From: Algoriphagus sp. AK58
GTDB taxonomy: Bacteria > Bacteroidota > Bacteroidia > Cytophagales > Cyclobacteriaceae
NCBI RefSeq assembly: GCF_014324365.1
Contig: NZ_QEIG01000003.1
Span: 149,143 to 213,142 of the forward strand
Direction of reading: 5' to 3'
Length of the DNA: 64,000 nucleotides
Positions within the stretch are counted from its first letter, which is position 1. The number at the start of each line of letters is the position of its first letter. The notes below the pieces were generated by a model. That model had not been told where the DNA came from. It was given only the letters and a program-made list of their open reading frames with translations, and did no database searches. Below, in pieces: positions 33,951 to 41,634 of this stretch. Made by a program: the position numbers and the translations under genes.

Positions 33951-34141
33951 ATGAAGTGTTCCGAGCTACTACGGATTCTATTGAGAGATGGCTGGTTTAT
34001 TGTTTCTCAATCAGGGTCCCATGTTAAGTTAAGACACGAAGTAAAACCAGGGATTATCATTTTCCCAAACCATGGAACCAAAGAGATAGGTAAAGGATTG
34101 GAAAAAAAATACTGAAAGAGGCCGAAATTAAACTGGGTTAA
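33951..34141 (+). pseudogene. hicA: HicA-type toxin with frameshift in an A8 tract
   Basis: The frame from the ATG at 33951 gives 54 residues with HicA features: MKCSELLRILLRDGWFIV, then SQSGSHVKLRH with His24 in the catalytic GSH position, and IIIFPNHGTKEIGKGLEKK. It then stops at 34113-34115. Adding one A to the run at 34102-34109 would restore a normal HicA tail (ILKEAEIKLG) ending at 34141, 2 nt before hicB. The gene is therefore interrupted by a 1-nt deletion, or is read by slippage on the A tract. HicA is a double-stranded-RNA-binding-fold mRNA interferase. The core catalytic half is intact. Confidence 0.7.
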
Positions 34142-34143
34142 TT

Positions 34144-34527
34144 ATGAAAAAGTATCGAATGATCATAGAAAAGACAGACACTGGTTTTTCTGCCTATTCA
34201 ATGGATTTTCCAGTTTTTACTACCGGAGATTCTATGAACGAGGTTTTTGAAAATTCGGTTGAGGCATTAAATTTTTACTTAGAAGAAAAAAATCTTGTAG
34301 TCAAACCAGATCAGATCAAATTAGAAATAGATTTCCAACAGTTTTTTCAATACTACAATGTGATTAATGCCAAGGTTCTGGCGGAAAAAATCGGAATGAA
34401 TCCAACCTTGCTTTCTCAATATGTAAGTGGAAAAAAAAGACCCTCAGAAGCTCAAAGTCAAAGAATTCTTAACGGAATAAATCGAATAGGAAAAGAGCTT
34501 TCTGAATTAAAACTCACCTTTAATTAA
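34144..34527 (+). CDS. hicB: HicB-type antitoxin with XRE helix-turn-helix
   Basis: 127 residues. The N-terminal half (1-60) is the partial RNase-H fold of HicB (MKKYRMIIEKTDTGFSAYS, FTTGDSMNEVFENSVEALNFYLEE). The C-terminal half (about 70-115) is a helix-turn-helix of the XRE type (VLAEKIGMNPTLLSQYVSGKKRPS). It should neutralise HicA and repress the operon. Start is 2 nt after the restored hicA stop. A strong terminator follows at 34532. Confidence 0.85.
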   Translation: MKKYRMIIEKTDTGFSAYSMDFPVFTTGDSMNEVFENSVEALNFYLEEKNLVVKPDQIKLEIDFQQFFQYYNVINAKVLAEKIGMNPTLLSQYVSGKKRPSEAQSQRILNGINRIGKELSELKLTFN

Positions 34528-34531
34528 AGTT

Positions 34532-34558
34532 AAAACCCGCCAACTCGGCGGGTTTTTT
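34532..34558 (+). terminator. Rho-independent terminator of hicAB
   Basis: cccgcc (34536-34541) pairs with ggcggg (34547-34552) over a 5-nt loop, extended by A-T pairs and followed by tttttt. A textbook intrinsic terminator 5 nt after the hicB stop. Confidence 0.9.
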
Positions 34559-34614
34559 GCATTTGATCCCAACTGGAATTCAGGTAAATTCCAATCACTT
34601 TTCCTCCAAGCGCT

Positions 34615-35346
34615 ATGAAAAACAATCTTTCCTCCGTCCTTTTTGCCCTGGCGATCATTATCGCTGCCTATCTCCTCGGCAATGCCGTCATTAACCGTAA
34701 CCGTCCACAAGGCACCATTCACGTGACAGGATTAGGTGAGCAAAATTTTACCTCAGACCTGATTGTGTGGGAAGGGAATTTTACCCGGGAAAGCAAAGAC
34801 CTCAAAGCAGCCTATGCAGATCTGGAGCGAGATCGATCAGCAGTGACCAATTACCTGAAATCCAAAGGTATTCCAGAAGAACAACTGGTTTTCAATGCGG
34901 TAACTACATTGCCGCAATATCAGCAACATTATACTGCTTCGGGCAATTATGCCGGGCAGACCTTTACAGGCTATCAACTCAGTCAGACCTTGATTATTGA
35001 GTCAAAAGAAGTAGAAAAAGTGGAAAAAATCTCCCGCGAGATCACCGAACTGCTCAATCAGGGGATCACCTTGTACTCTCAGCCTCCGCGCTACTACTAC
35101 ACCCAACTCGAGTCGCTCAAACTGGAAATGGTCGCCAAAGCCACGGAAGATGGCCGGGTGCGTGCTGAACGCATCGCCGAAAACTCCAACTCCCAACTTG
35201 GAGATCTGATCACAGCCAACATGGGCGTATTCCAAATCACGGGACAAAATTCCGGCGAAGACTACTCCTGGGGAGGAGTTTTCAACACGTCGTCCAAAAA
35301 CAAAACGGCTTCGATTACCATGAAGCTGAGTTTTGAAGTGGATTGA
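34615..35346 (+). CDS. SIMPL-domain (DUF541) protein
   Basis: 243 residues: an N-terminal membrane anchor or uncleaved signal (about 5-26) followed by the SIMPL domain. Conserved parts include TIHVTGLGEQNFTSDLIVWEG (about 34-54), the heptad-like NYLKSKGIPEEQLVF and an extended TGYQLSQTLIIES segment, then KATEDGRVRAERIAENSN. Periplasmic; members form beta-barrel assemblies and have no established reaction. Fifteen bp separate it from rlmF, so the two may be co-transcribed. Confidence 0.88.
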   Translation: MKNNLSSVLFALAIIIAAYLLGNAVINRNRPQGTIHVTGLGEQNFTSDLIVWEGNFTRESKDLKAAYADLERDRSAVTNYLKSKGIPEEQLVFNAVTTLPQYQQHYTASGNYAGQTFTGYQLSQTLIIESKEVEKVEKISREITELLNQGITLYSQPPRYYYTQLESLKLEMVAKATEDGRVRAERIAENSNSQLGDLITANMGVFQITGQNSGEDYSWGGVFNTSSKNKTASITMKLSFEVD

Positions 35347-35360
35347 GTTAGTTTTGGCGA

Positions 35361-36311
35361 ATGAAAGGGAAAGAAATACCTGCTAGACTCCACCCCCGCA
35401 ATCTCCATCAAGGCCGCTACGATCTCGAAGCACTTTCGGAGACCTTGCCAGAGCTTAAATCCTTCCTTTTTACCAATGAATATGGAAATCTGACCTTGGA
35501 TTTTGCCAATCCAAAAGCTGTCAAAGCGCTGAATCAGGCGCTTTTGAAGCACTTTTATCAAGTTGCGTTTTGGGATATTCCAGATGGATTTCTCTGTCCG
35601 CCCATTCCCGGTCGGGCCGATTACATTTATCATTTGGCTGATCTGCTGGCGCAAAGTAATGGCGGAAGATCTCCAAAAAGTGCAAAAATCAACGTACTGG
35701 ATATTGGGACAGGTGCCAATCTGATCTACCCCATTCTCGGAAATGCGATCTACGATTGGAGTTTTGTGGGTTCTGAATTGAGTCCAAAAGCTATCGAATC
35801 CGCCAAGCAAATTCTTGCTAAGAATCCCCTATTTCAAGGCAAAATAGAGCTTAGGCCTCAGCCGGATTCCTCCAGGATTTTTTTCAATATCATCCAATCC
35901 GAAGAGTTCTTCGATCTTACCCTTTGCAATCCACCTTTTCACGAATCGGCTCACGCCGCCCAGGAAGGCAGTCAGCGAAAAGTCCGAAATCTTACCGGAA
36001 AGCCCGTTGCCAAGGCAGAATTAAACTTTGGCGGACAAGCTGCTGAACTTTGGACGGAGGGTGGAGAACTGGTGTTTATCAGAAAGATGATCGCTGAAAG
36101 TCTCCACTTTAAGAATCATGTCTTTTGGTTTACCACCTTGGTATCGAAATCTGAAAATCTCAAACCCATTCAAAATCAACTGCAAAAAGTCGGAGTTACC
36201 GATCAAAAAGTCATCGAAATGGCCCAAGGAAACAAGAAAAGCCGATTGGTAGCCTGGACTTTTCTGACTGAAAAGCAACAGGCTGCTTGGAAGACTTACC
36301 GGTGGAAATAA
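35361..36311 (+). CDS. rlmF: 23S rRNA (adenine-1618-N6)-methyltransferase
   Basis: 316 residues matching RlmF: LHPRNLHQGRYDLEAL at the N-terminus, GFLCPPIPGRADYIYHLADLL, the SAM loop VLDIGTGANLIYPI (about 113-126), and the N6-adenine catalytic motif NPPFH near residue 192, then LCNPPFHESAHAAQEGSQRK and a GGQAAELWTEGGE block. Methylates A1618 (E. coli numbering) of 23S rRNA. Followed by a long intrinsic terminator. Confidence 0.94.
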   Translation: MKGKEIPARLHPRNLHQGRYDLEALSETLPELKSFLFTNEYGNLTLDFANPKAVKALNQALLKHFYQVAFWDIPDGFLCPPIPGRADYIYHLADLLAQSNGGRSPKSAKINVLDIGTGANLIYPILGNAIYDWSFVGSELSPKAIESAKQILAKNPLFQGKIELRPQPDSSRIFFNIIQSEEFFDLTLCNPPFHESAHAAQEGSQRKVRNLTGKPVAKAELNFGGQAAELWTEGGELVFIRKMIAESLHFKNHVFWFTTLVSKSENLKPIQNQLQKVGVTDQKVIEMAQGNKKSRLVAWTFLTEKQQAAWKTYRWK

Positions 36312-36356
36312 AAACCCTCCAAGGATTTTAAATCCCTTGGAGGGCTGATTTTTTTA
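36312..36356. terminator. Bidirectional terminator between rlmF and osmC-like gene
   Basis: ccctccaagg (36315-36324) pairs with ccttggaggg (36335-36344), flanked by A-rich sequence upstream and tttttt downstream. Located just after the rlmF stop and 37 bp before the convergent OsmC gene end. Confidence 0.9.
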
Positions 36357-36392
36357 AGCCGAAGTTTGTGAGGACACAAACCTCACGTTCAA

Positions 36393-36803
36393 TCAATTCA
36401 ACGTGTATTCCACACTGATTTCCATATTCAAGGCTCTGGAGATCGGGCAGTTTTTCTCAGCGTCTTTCACCAGTTCGGAAAATTGTTCTTCAGAGATACC
36501 ATCCACTTTTGCGTTCAACACTAGGTGAGATCTTTTCAAGGTGCCTTCTTCAAAAGTAATATGAGAAGTCACATTCAATTCTTGTGGAGGAAAATTGGCT
36601 CCGCTGAGGTTGAAGCTAAGCTTCATCGCAAAACATCCTGCATGTGCCGCTGCGATCAATTCTTCTGGGTTGGTACCTACACCGTCTTCAAATCGGGTGT
36701 TGAAAGAGTATTGGGTTTGATTAAGTACGGTAGAGTCGGTGGTCAAGTGTCCTTTGCCTTCTTTGCCGCTTCCGTTCCATACGGCGGTTGCTTTTCTGAT
36801 CAT
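36393..36803 (-). CDS. OsmC/Ohr family peroxiredoxin-like protein
   Basis: 136 residues. The two reactive cysteines of the family are present: Cys57 in AAHAGCFAM and Cys119 in KNCPIS. Other blocks: [32 protein letters not shown], and a final LNMEISVEY. This is the OsmC rather than Ohr branch; it reduces organic hydroperoxides. Monocistronic. Confidence 0.92.
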   Translation of the reverse strand: MIRKATAVWNGSGKEGKGHLTTDSTVLNQTQYSFNTRFEDGVGTNPEELIAAAHAGCFAMKLSFNLSGANFPPQELNVTSHITFEEGTLKRSHLVLNAKVDGISEEQFSELVKDAEKNCPISRALNMEISVEYTLN

Positions 36804-36904
36804 GGGATTAAAGAGTTTTTATGGTGAAAAGATAATGGATAAAGGAAATATTGAGTATGAAAGTTTCAATGAATTATTAGTTCCCGCAGATATGCAAAGA
36901 AAAG

Positions 36905-36980
36905 GTCGCAGATACGCGCAGATTTTTTTAGATCAAGGGGATCAGCGAATTAGATCGGCGTGAATCAGCGGGAAATCCTT
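36905..36980. repeat. Degenerate 'cgcagat / atcagcg' intergenic repeat
   Basis: The 161-bp spacer 36804-36964 contains tcgcagatacgcgcagat (36906-36923) and then atcagcgaa, atcggcgtga and atcagcggga in series (about 36941-36973), running into the 3' end of the DUF1972 glycosyltransferase gene. Such wobbly words often flank GxxExxY genes in this phylum, but no such gene remains here. No other feature was seen in the spacer. Confidence 0.5.
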
Positions 36981-38092
36981 AGTTTTCTAAACACCTCCAA
37001 ATAGCGCTCTGTCACATAATCCCAATTGTACTTTTGGGTCAGACCGAATCGCGCATTCTGTCGTAAATCGCTCATTGTTTCAGGCTCTGATTCAGCTTTC
37101 TCCACGATCTCTTTCACGGATTCCGCCTTTTTCTCAAAGTACCATCCATGCTTGCCGTTTTGCAGCATCTCTTGGTTGAAGGGCGTATCCAAAGCCAAAA
37201 TCGCACAGCCATAACCCAGTGCCTTCAGCATCGCAGGATTGGTACCACCAAACTCATGCCCATGAAAGTACGCATAGCAATGCGAATACAAGGCCGCCAA
37301 TTCATTCGGATCGGTAACATAGCCGGTAAACAGCAGTCTTGGATCCTGAATACTCTTCAAGCGATTGGCCCATTCGTCAGCAAAAGGCACATCGCCCACC
37401 ACAACCAGTTTTTTTTGGGAATCGGATTTCAAAAAACCATCAATAATCAAATCCGCATTGTTGTCAGGAACCAGTCTTCCCACAATCAGGTAATAGCCTC
37501 TGCTTTTCAGATCCCATCGCTTGATAGGCTTCGCATCGACACTTTCCCGGGGATTCGCCCCATAGGCAATGACTTCCGAGTCCTTCTGAAATAGCTCGAG
37601 ATAGACGCGCCGCATCTCATCAGAATCATTAATCACCTGATCATAAAATTTGGTCGCCATCTTGGAAGCCCAGAAAAAGTACTTCGCTCCAAGTCCTTTC
37701 CATTTTGGTCGCAGCCACTCTAGCCCATCCACGTTGATAGCGGTTGGTTTACCAAAAATCTTAGCAATCAATCCAAAAGGCCCATTTCCACTATTCACCA
37801 CAAAAATAACATCGACGTCCGAAAAACAGGCATGGAGCATAGAAATGAAGGTGTGCGTGAGCTGAGTCAAACTTTTCGATTCAATCGCAGGGGTATAAAT
37901 GCACTCAATTCCATTGACAAATCGCGGGCGTTCCTTAAACAGCGCCCGATGATTGTACACCCGGACATGCACGCCTTTGGCTACCAGTCTTTCTCCAAGC
38001 TCCTTGATCATCGTGTCATAGCCCCCATAGACATAGGGATAGCCCTTGGCACCCATGATGGCGACTTTTAGCTTTTTCTCAGATGATGCCAT
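36965..38092 (-). CDS. DUF1972-type glycosyltransferase (GT4 fold)
   Basis: 375 residues. The N-terminal DUF1972 domain begins VAIMGAKGYPYVYGGYDTMIKELGERL and includes FVVNSGNGPFGLIAKIFGKPTAINVDGLEWLRPKW. The GT-B C-terminal domain holds YYLIVGRLVPDNNADLII and the nucleotide-sugar motif GGTNPAMLKALGYGCAILALDTPF. Family members add rhamnose or related sugars in surface polysaccharides. It is the last gene of the minus-strand EPS run and overlaps the GT4 upstream by 25 nt. Its final residues and stop are supplied by an intergenic repeat. Confidence 0.85.
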   Translation of the reverse strand: MASSEKKLKVAIMGAKGYPYVYGGYDTMIKELGERLVAKGVHVRVYNHRALFKERPRFVNGIECIYTPAIESKSLTQLTHTFISMLHACFSDVDVIFVVNSGNGPFGLIAKIFGKPTAINVDGLEWLRPKWKGLGAKYFFWASKMATKFYDQVINDSDEMRRVYLELFQKDSEVIAYGANPRESVDAKPIKRWDLKSRGYYLIVGRLVPDNNADLIIDGFLKSDSQKKLVVVGDVPFADEWANRLKSIQDPRLLFTGYVTDPNELAALYSHCYAYFHGHEFGGTNPAMLKALGYGCAILALDTPFNQEMLQNGKHGWYFEKKAESVKEIVEKAESEPETMSDLRQNARFGLTQKYNWDYVTERYLEVFRKLRISR

Positions 38093-39228
38093 AGGTGATT
38101 GACGATTTTTTGCTCAAATGCCTCCAGACTGTAGGAATATAGTGTGCGATTTCTCCCATTTGCTCCCATTTGCTCACGCAGGGATTGGTCTTGGATTAGT
38201 TTTTCCAAGGCTAAGAATCCCTCTTCCACATCACCTATTGAAATTAAATAACCTGTTTCTCCCTCCACAACCATTTCAGAAGCACCCCCAGATCGAGTGG
38301 CAACAACGGGCTTTCCAGCGGCCATCGCTTCCAAAATCACTGTAGGAAAAGAATCGGGTAGGACTGAAGGCAACACAAAAATATCCAAGGAAGCCATCAC
38401 CTCTGGAATATCCTCCCGAAATCCGAGGTAAAACACGCTATTCTCTAATCTCTTGTTTCTTATCTCTAATTTCACTTCTTCCAAAATCGGCTCGTACCCC
38501 GGAAATGGATCACCAACCAACACAAAATGTACTTCAGGAAAAGATTTGGAAAGTCTGTCTGCCAAGTCGATGAAAAAAAACTGGCCCTTCCCGGGATTAA
38601 TCCGGCCGATCATGCCGATCAAAATACTGGAATCAGAAAGCCCCAGCTCCTTTTTCAGGGTTGGCTTTGCCTCTAAAAATTGTTCATAAGGTATTCCATT
38701 GTGTATGACCTGGATTTTGGATCTTTTCAACAGTGGCTGCCAATTATCTGCCACCGCTTGAGAAACAGCAATCGGTCGGAAAGTACTACTGTCCAGCAAT
38801 CCTGCCAACCAACTACGCAAAGGTCTCGGACCAAGAAGGATCTCATGAATATGCCAGATATGTGGGATTCTATTTCGCTTTGCCCAATAGGCACCTACCA
38901 CCACTGCCAGCGTATTGGAATACACCAGCTCGAATCGGTACTTCTCATGCAGTTTAGAAAGAAATCGATAGGCCTTTAGATTTTTGCTCAGTCTATTGAG
39001 TAATCCCGAAGGACTGACATATTTTCTCCTCAGAATGCCCAGATTGTGCACATAAAAAGGGATGTTCAGCTGCACCAAGTCTTTTTGAATCGGCCCCTCA
39101 CTGGTCAACACCACCACTGGCGAAAGGCCCTGATTCTGGTAAAATCGAAGTACCTGCAGGATAATTTTACCCGACCCATAGCCCTCCGAAGAGCTTTGCA
39201 AGAAAAGTATATGTCGGGTTTTGGTCAT
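38068..39228 (-). CDS. GT4-family glycosyltransferase
   Basis: 386 residues of GT-B fold. N-terminal domain starts HILFLQSSSEGYGSGKIILQVL; C-terminal domain has LIGMIGRINPGKGQFFFIDLA, FVLVGDPFPGYE, FYLGFREDIPEVMASLDIFVLPS and the catalytic-site E-x7-E motif in SFPTVILEAMAAGKPVVATRSGG. Donor and acceptor unknown. The stretch encoding KLEIRNKRLENS (38440-38475) is built from repeated ttagaga-type words like the intergenic repeats of this phylum. Confidence 0.88.
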   Translation of the reverse strand: MTKTRHILFLQSSSEGYGSGKIILQVLRFYQNQGLSPVVVLTSEGPIQKDLVQLNIPFYVHNLGILRRKYVSPSGLLNRLSKNLKAYRFLSKLHEKYRFELVYSNTLAVVVGAYWAKRNRIPHIWHIHEILLGPRPLRSWLAGLLDSSTFRPIAVSQAVADNWQPLLKRSKIQVIHNGIPYEQFLEAKPTLKKELGLSDSSILIGMIGRINPGKGQFFFIDLADRLSKSFPEVHFVLVGDPFPGYEPILEEVKLEIRNKRLENSVFYLGFREDIPEVMASLDIFVLPSVLPDSFPTVILEAMAAGKPVVATRSGGASEMVVEGETGYLISIGDVEEGFLALEKLIQDQSLREQMGANGRNRTLYSYSLEAFEQKIVNHLWHHLRKS

Positions 39229-39281
39229 TATGCGAAAATATAACTGAAAGCCATGGTCTATGCTGATACCGGCCCTCCTGA

Positions 39282-40178
39282 TTATTTTTTCTTTCGAAAA
39301 TACAACCCCATTACTCCTGATTTCCCAAAACCAACCGATAAAACTTCCAGTATCCAGGCAAATGGAAGTGTCGCTCCAATCAAAAGTACCAGTCCCAGGG
39401 TCTTTTTCCTTTTTAATCTCAAAATCAGGTTTTCTCTAAATCCCACGCTCGAAAGCAACCCCTGCAACATACCCAAGACACCCAAATGCACAGAATACTC
39501 ACGTTTTCCAACCAGGGAAAAGCCCAATTTTTCCAGTTGTCCTACCAACACCGGCTCAGTCCAATGTGTCAGGTGCTTGGGAATATCCCAATGCATCCAG
39601 TGATTTCCCGCGATGTTGGCTTGCCAAGAATCCGCCCGAGGCACCTCGATATACAGTAATCCATTTGAACTCAGATTGGACTCAACCAGCTTTTCCAAAA
39701 GTACCATGGGCTGGGGCAAATGCTCCAACACATGATTGAGGGCTAGGAGATCGGCAGGTTTTTCCAAGATTTTTCCTCCTTGATAATATTCACACCTCAC
39801 CTCCACTCCATATTTATCTCTTGCGAAATCTGCCCTTGCTTTCTCGGTTTCAATGCCAATTCCTTTCCAGCCTTGCGCTTTGGCCATGGCCAAGAACTGC
39901 CCTTTTCCAGAACCAAAATCGAGCAAGTTTGAAGCTTTTGGATTAATGGATCGAGCTTGGTTGAGTACCTTTTTTGCCTCAGAAAATATGATTTTTTCAA
40001 AAATCGACTGCCGATTGTCTACCACAGCATAGACTTCATCCCGATATAGTTTTTCGGAATCGATCTGCTCGGGAATAAAGGTCCAAATCACCCCACAGGA
40101 GCTGCATTTCACTCTGCTCAAAGCAGGAGGGGATTGGGAGGAGGATGTAAAACAAACCGGACAGGTAATTTGCCGCAT
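39282..40178 (-). CDS. SAM-dependent methyltransferase with N-terminal zinc ribbon
   Basis: 298 residues. An N-terminal CxxC pair at CPVCFT and CSSCGVIW forms a putative zinc ribbon (residues 5-30), followed by a Methyltransf_23-like core with NLLDFGSGKGQFLAMAKAQGW, GIGIETEKARADF, LLALNHVLEHLPQP and LLYIEVPRADSW. A C-terminal hydrophobic segment (about 268-290) may attach it to the membrane. Probably methylates a sugar in the polysaccharide. Lies between two GT genes with 3 nt to the next. Confidence 0.87.
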   Translation of the reverse strand: MRQITCPVCFTSSSQSPPALSRVKCSSCGVIWTFIPEQIDSEKLYRDEVYAVVDNRQSIFEKIIFSEAKKVLNQARSINPKASNLLDFGSGKGQFLAMAKAQGWKGIGIETEKARADFARDKYGVEVRCEYYQGGKILEKPADLLALNHVLEHLPQPMVLLEKLVESNLSSNGLLYIEVPRADSWQANIAGNHWMHWDIPKHLTHWTEPVLVGQLEKLGFSLVGKREYSVHLGVLGMLQGLLSSVGFRENLILRLKRKKTLGLVLLIGATLPFAWILEVLSVGFGKSGVMGLYFRKKK

Positions 40179-40181
40179 GCC

Positions 40182-41306
40182 TTAAAATGACGGCTTCAAT
40201 ATCAGCCGATGAAAAGCTTGAATAAATTTTTCTGCCGAAAAGTCCTTGGCCCGCTCTTTTCCTTTGATGATGAGCTGGTCTCTGAGATCCTTTTCGCGGT
40301 CCAAAAGTATTAATTTTTCGGTCAAATCATTCCCATTTCCAGTATGGAAAGGTAATCCTGCACCTCCGGCTACTTCCATCAAAGCCGGCTGATCGGAATG
40401 AATCACTGGGATCCCAAAACCCATCGATTCCAATATCGGAATGCCAAATCCCTCATTCAGAGAAGGAAAAACATAAGCAAAAGCGCCCTCATACAATGCC
40501 TTAATCTCTCCGTCACTCAGGTAGCCAGGGAGAATAATGTGTTCCTGTAGGCCAAGATCAGTAACAAGCTTTTGAACTACCGGAAAATCATCCATCCGCT
40601 TACTCTGACCGGCACCACCTGCCAAAACCAATTTTTTCGAGGATTGGGATTGATGCAAAAAAGCAGCAAAAGCCTCCACCAACAGAGGAAGTAGCTTCCT
40701 TCGGTCAAATGTGCCGATATGAAGAAAGTATTCCTGTGGTTGTAAGCCCTTCTTTCTTAGAAACTGAGGATCTGCAGCCGCCAGAAGTCCTTTTGGGGCT
40801 TGGTAAACCACTGAAATCGGCCAGTCATCCCCCAAATGTTCTATCAAAGAAGCTTTGGAATATTCCGTCGTGGTGATGAGGGTAGTGTCTTCTCTCAGTC
40901 CTTTTTTGATCAGGTTGAGGAAGTATTTCCTCCACCATCGGGGATAGTTTTCGGGCATTTGCCAAAAGAAGGCATCGTGAATCACCGTCAGTCTTCTGCA
41001 AGGTAGGGAAGCCGCCGGTGAGACAAAATCAGGGCAGATCAACACATCCGGCTTGTACTTTTTCACCAAATCAGGAAGCTGAAATTCCTTCCACCTGAAA
41101 TAATCCAGGTGGTAGTTCAGTTTCTGAATCTTGGATTTGGGCCCTTTGAATGAATCATCTGCGGCTTGCTTCTCAGGCTCATGGGAAAAAATCCACTCAA
41201 TCTCAGGATGGGGGTATTTCCGTGCCGCCTTGGCCAATTCCAACATGTAGGTTTTGATACCCGTGGTGGCGACGTTGAGGTATTGGAGATCAAGAAGAAC
41301 TTTCAA
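40182..41306 (-). CDS. GT4-family glycosyltransferase
   Basis: 374 residues, GT-B fold: KVLLDLQYLNVATTGIKTYMLELAKAA, CPDFVSPAASLP, RLTVIHDAFFWQMPENYPRW, TTTEYSKASLIEHLG, then YFLHIGTFDRRKLLPLLVEAFA, GYLSDGEIKALYEGAFAYVFPS and the donor-site E-x7-E in NEGFGIPILESMGFGIPVIHS. Resembles mannosyltransferase-type GT4 enzymes. First gene after a 328-bp spacer, so it probably has its own promoter. Confidence 0.88.
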   Translation of the reverse strand: MKVLLDLQYLNVATTGIKTYMLELAKAARKYPHPEIEWIFSHEPEKQAADDSFKGPKSKIQKLNYHLDYFRWKEFQLPDLVKKYKPDVLICPDFVSPAASLPCRRLTVIHDAFFWQMPENYPRWWRKYFLNLIKKGLREDTTLITTTEYSKASLIEHLGDDWPISVVYQAPKGLLAAADPQFLRKKGLQPQEYFLHIGTFDRRKLLPLLVEAFAAFLHQSQSSKKLVLAGGAGQSKRMDDFPVVQKLVTDLGLQEHIILPGYLSDGEIKALYEGAFAYVFPSLNEGFGIPILESMGFGIPVIHSDQPALMEVAGGAGLPFHTGNGNDLTEKLILLDREKDLRDQLIIKGKERAKDFSAEKFIQAFHRLILKPSF

Positions 41307-41634
41307 GGCATTGGCTTTTACAGGTCAAAGAAAGCCACCTGCCCAAAAGCTTCCATGGCGTTCTCAATGAAGGTTCAAGTTAGGCATTAAGTGAAAAGAT
41401 TGGTGTACCTTTTTCAAAATTGAACTCCTTCTCCATTTCCATACGATGGATAGGAAAAGCTCCTCCAAATGAACTCGTGAGTTATTTATTTTTCATTTAT
41501 ACCTCATAATTGGTCGAAATCATGAGGCATAACATTGAGTTTATACCTCACGATCTTTTCCAGGTTCCAATACCCAACATGAGAAATGGCGGGCTAAAGG
41601 GAACCTGCTATTTTCTGAATCTTGAAAAATTCAC
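41307..41634. other. 328-bp non-coding spacer within the EPS locus
   Basis: No gene seen. It holds a direct repeat ttatacctca (41497-41506 and 41541-41550) and a short inverted pair cctcat (41502-41507) / atgagg (41522-41527). This palindrome-plus-repeat layout could be an operator or leader for the downstream minus-strand GT4 gene. No TAnnTTTG element was found on the minus strand. Confidence 0.5.

Noticed and set aside
36739..36963. Open frame across the OsmC start and repeat spacer
   Set aside because: It spans the antisense of OsmC and a repeat; no domain or start context supports it.
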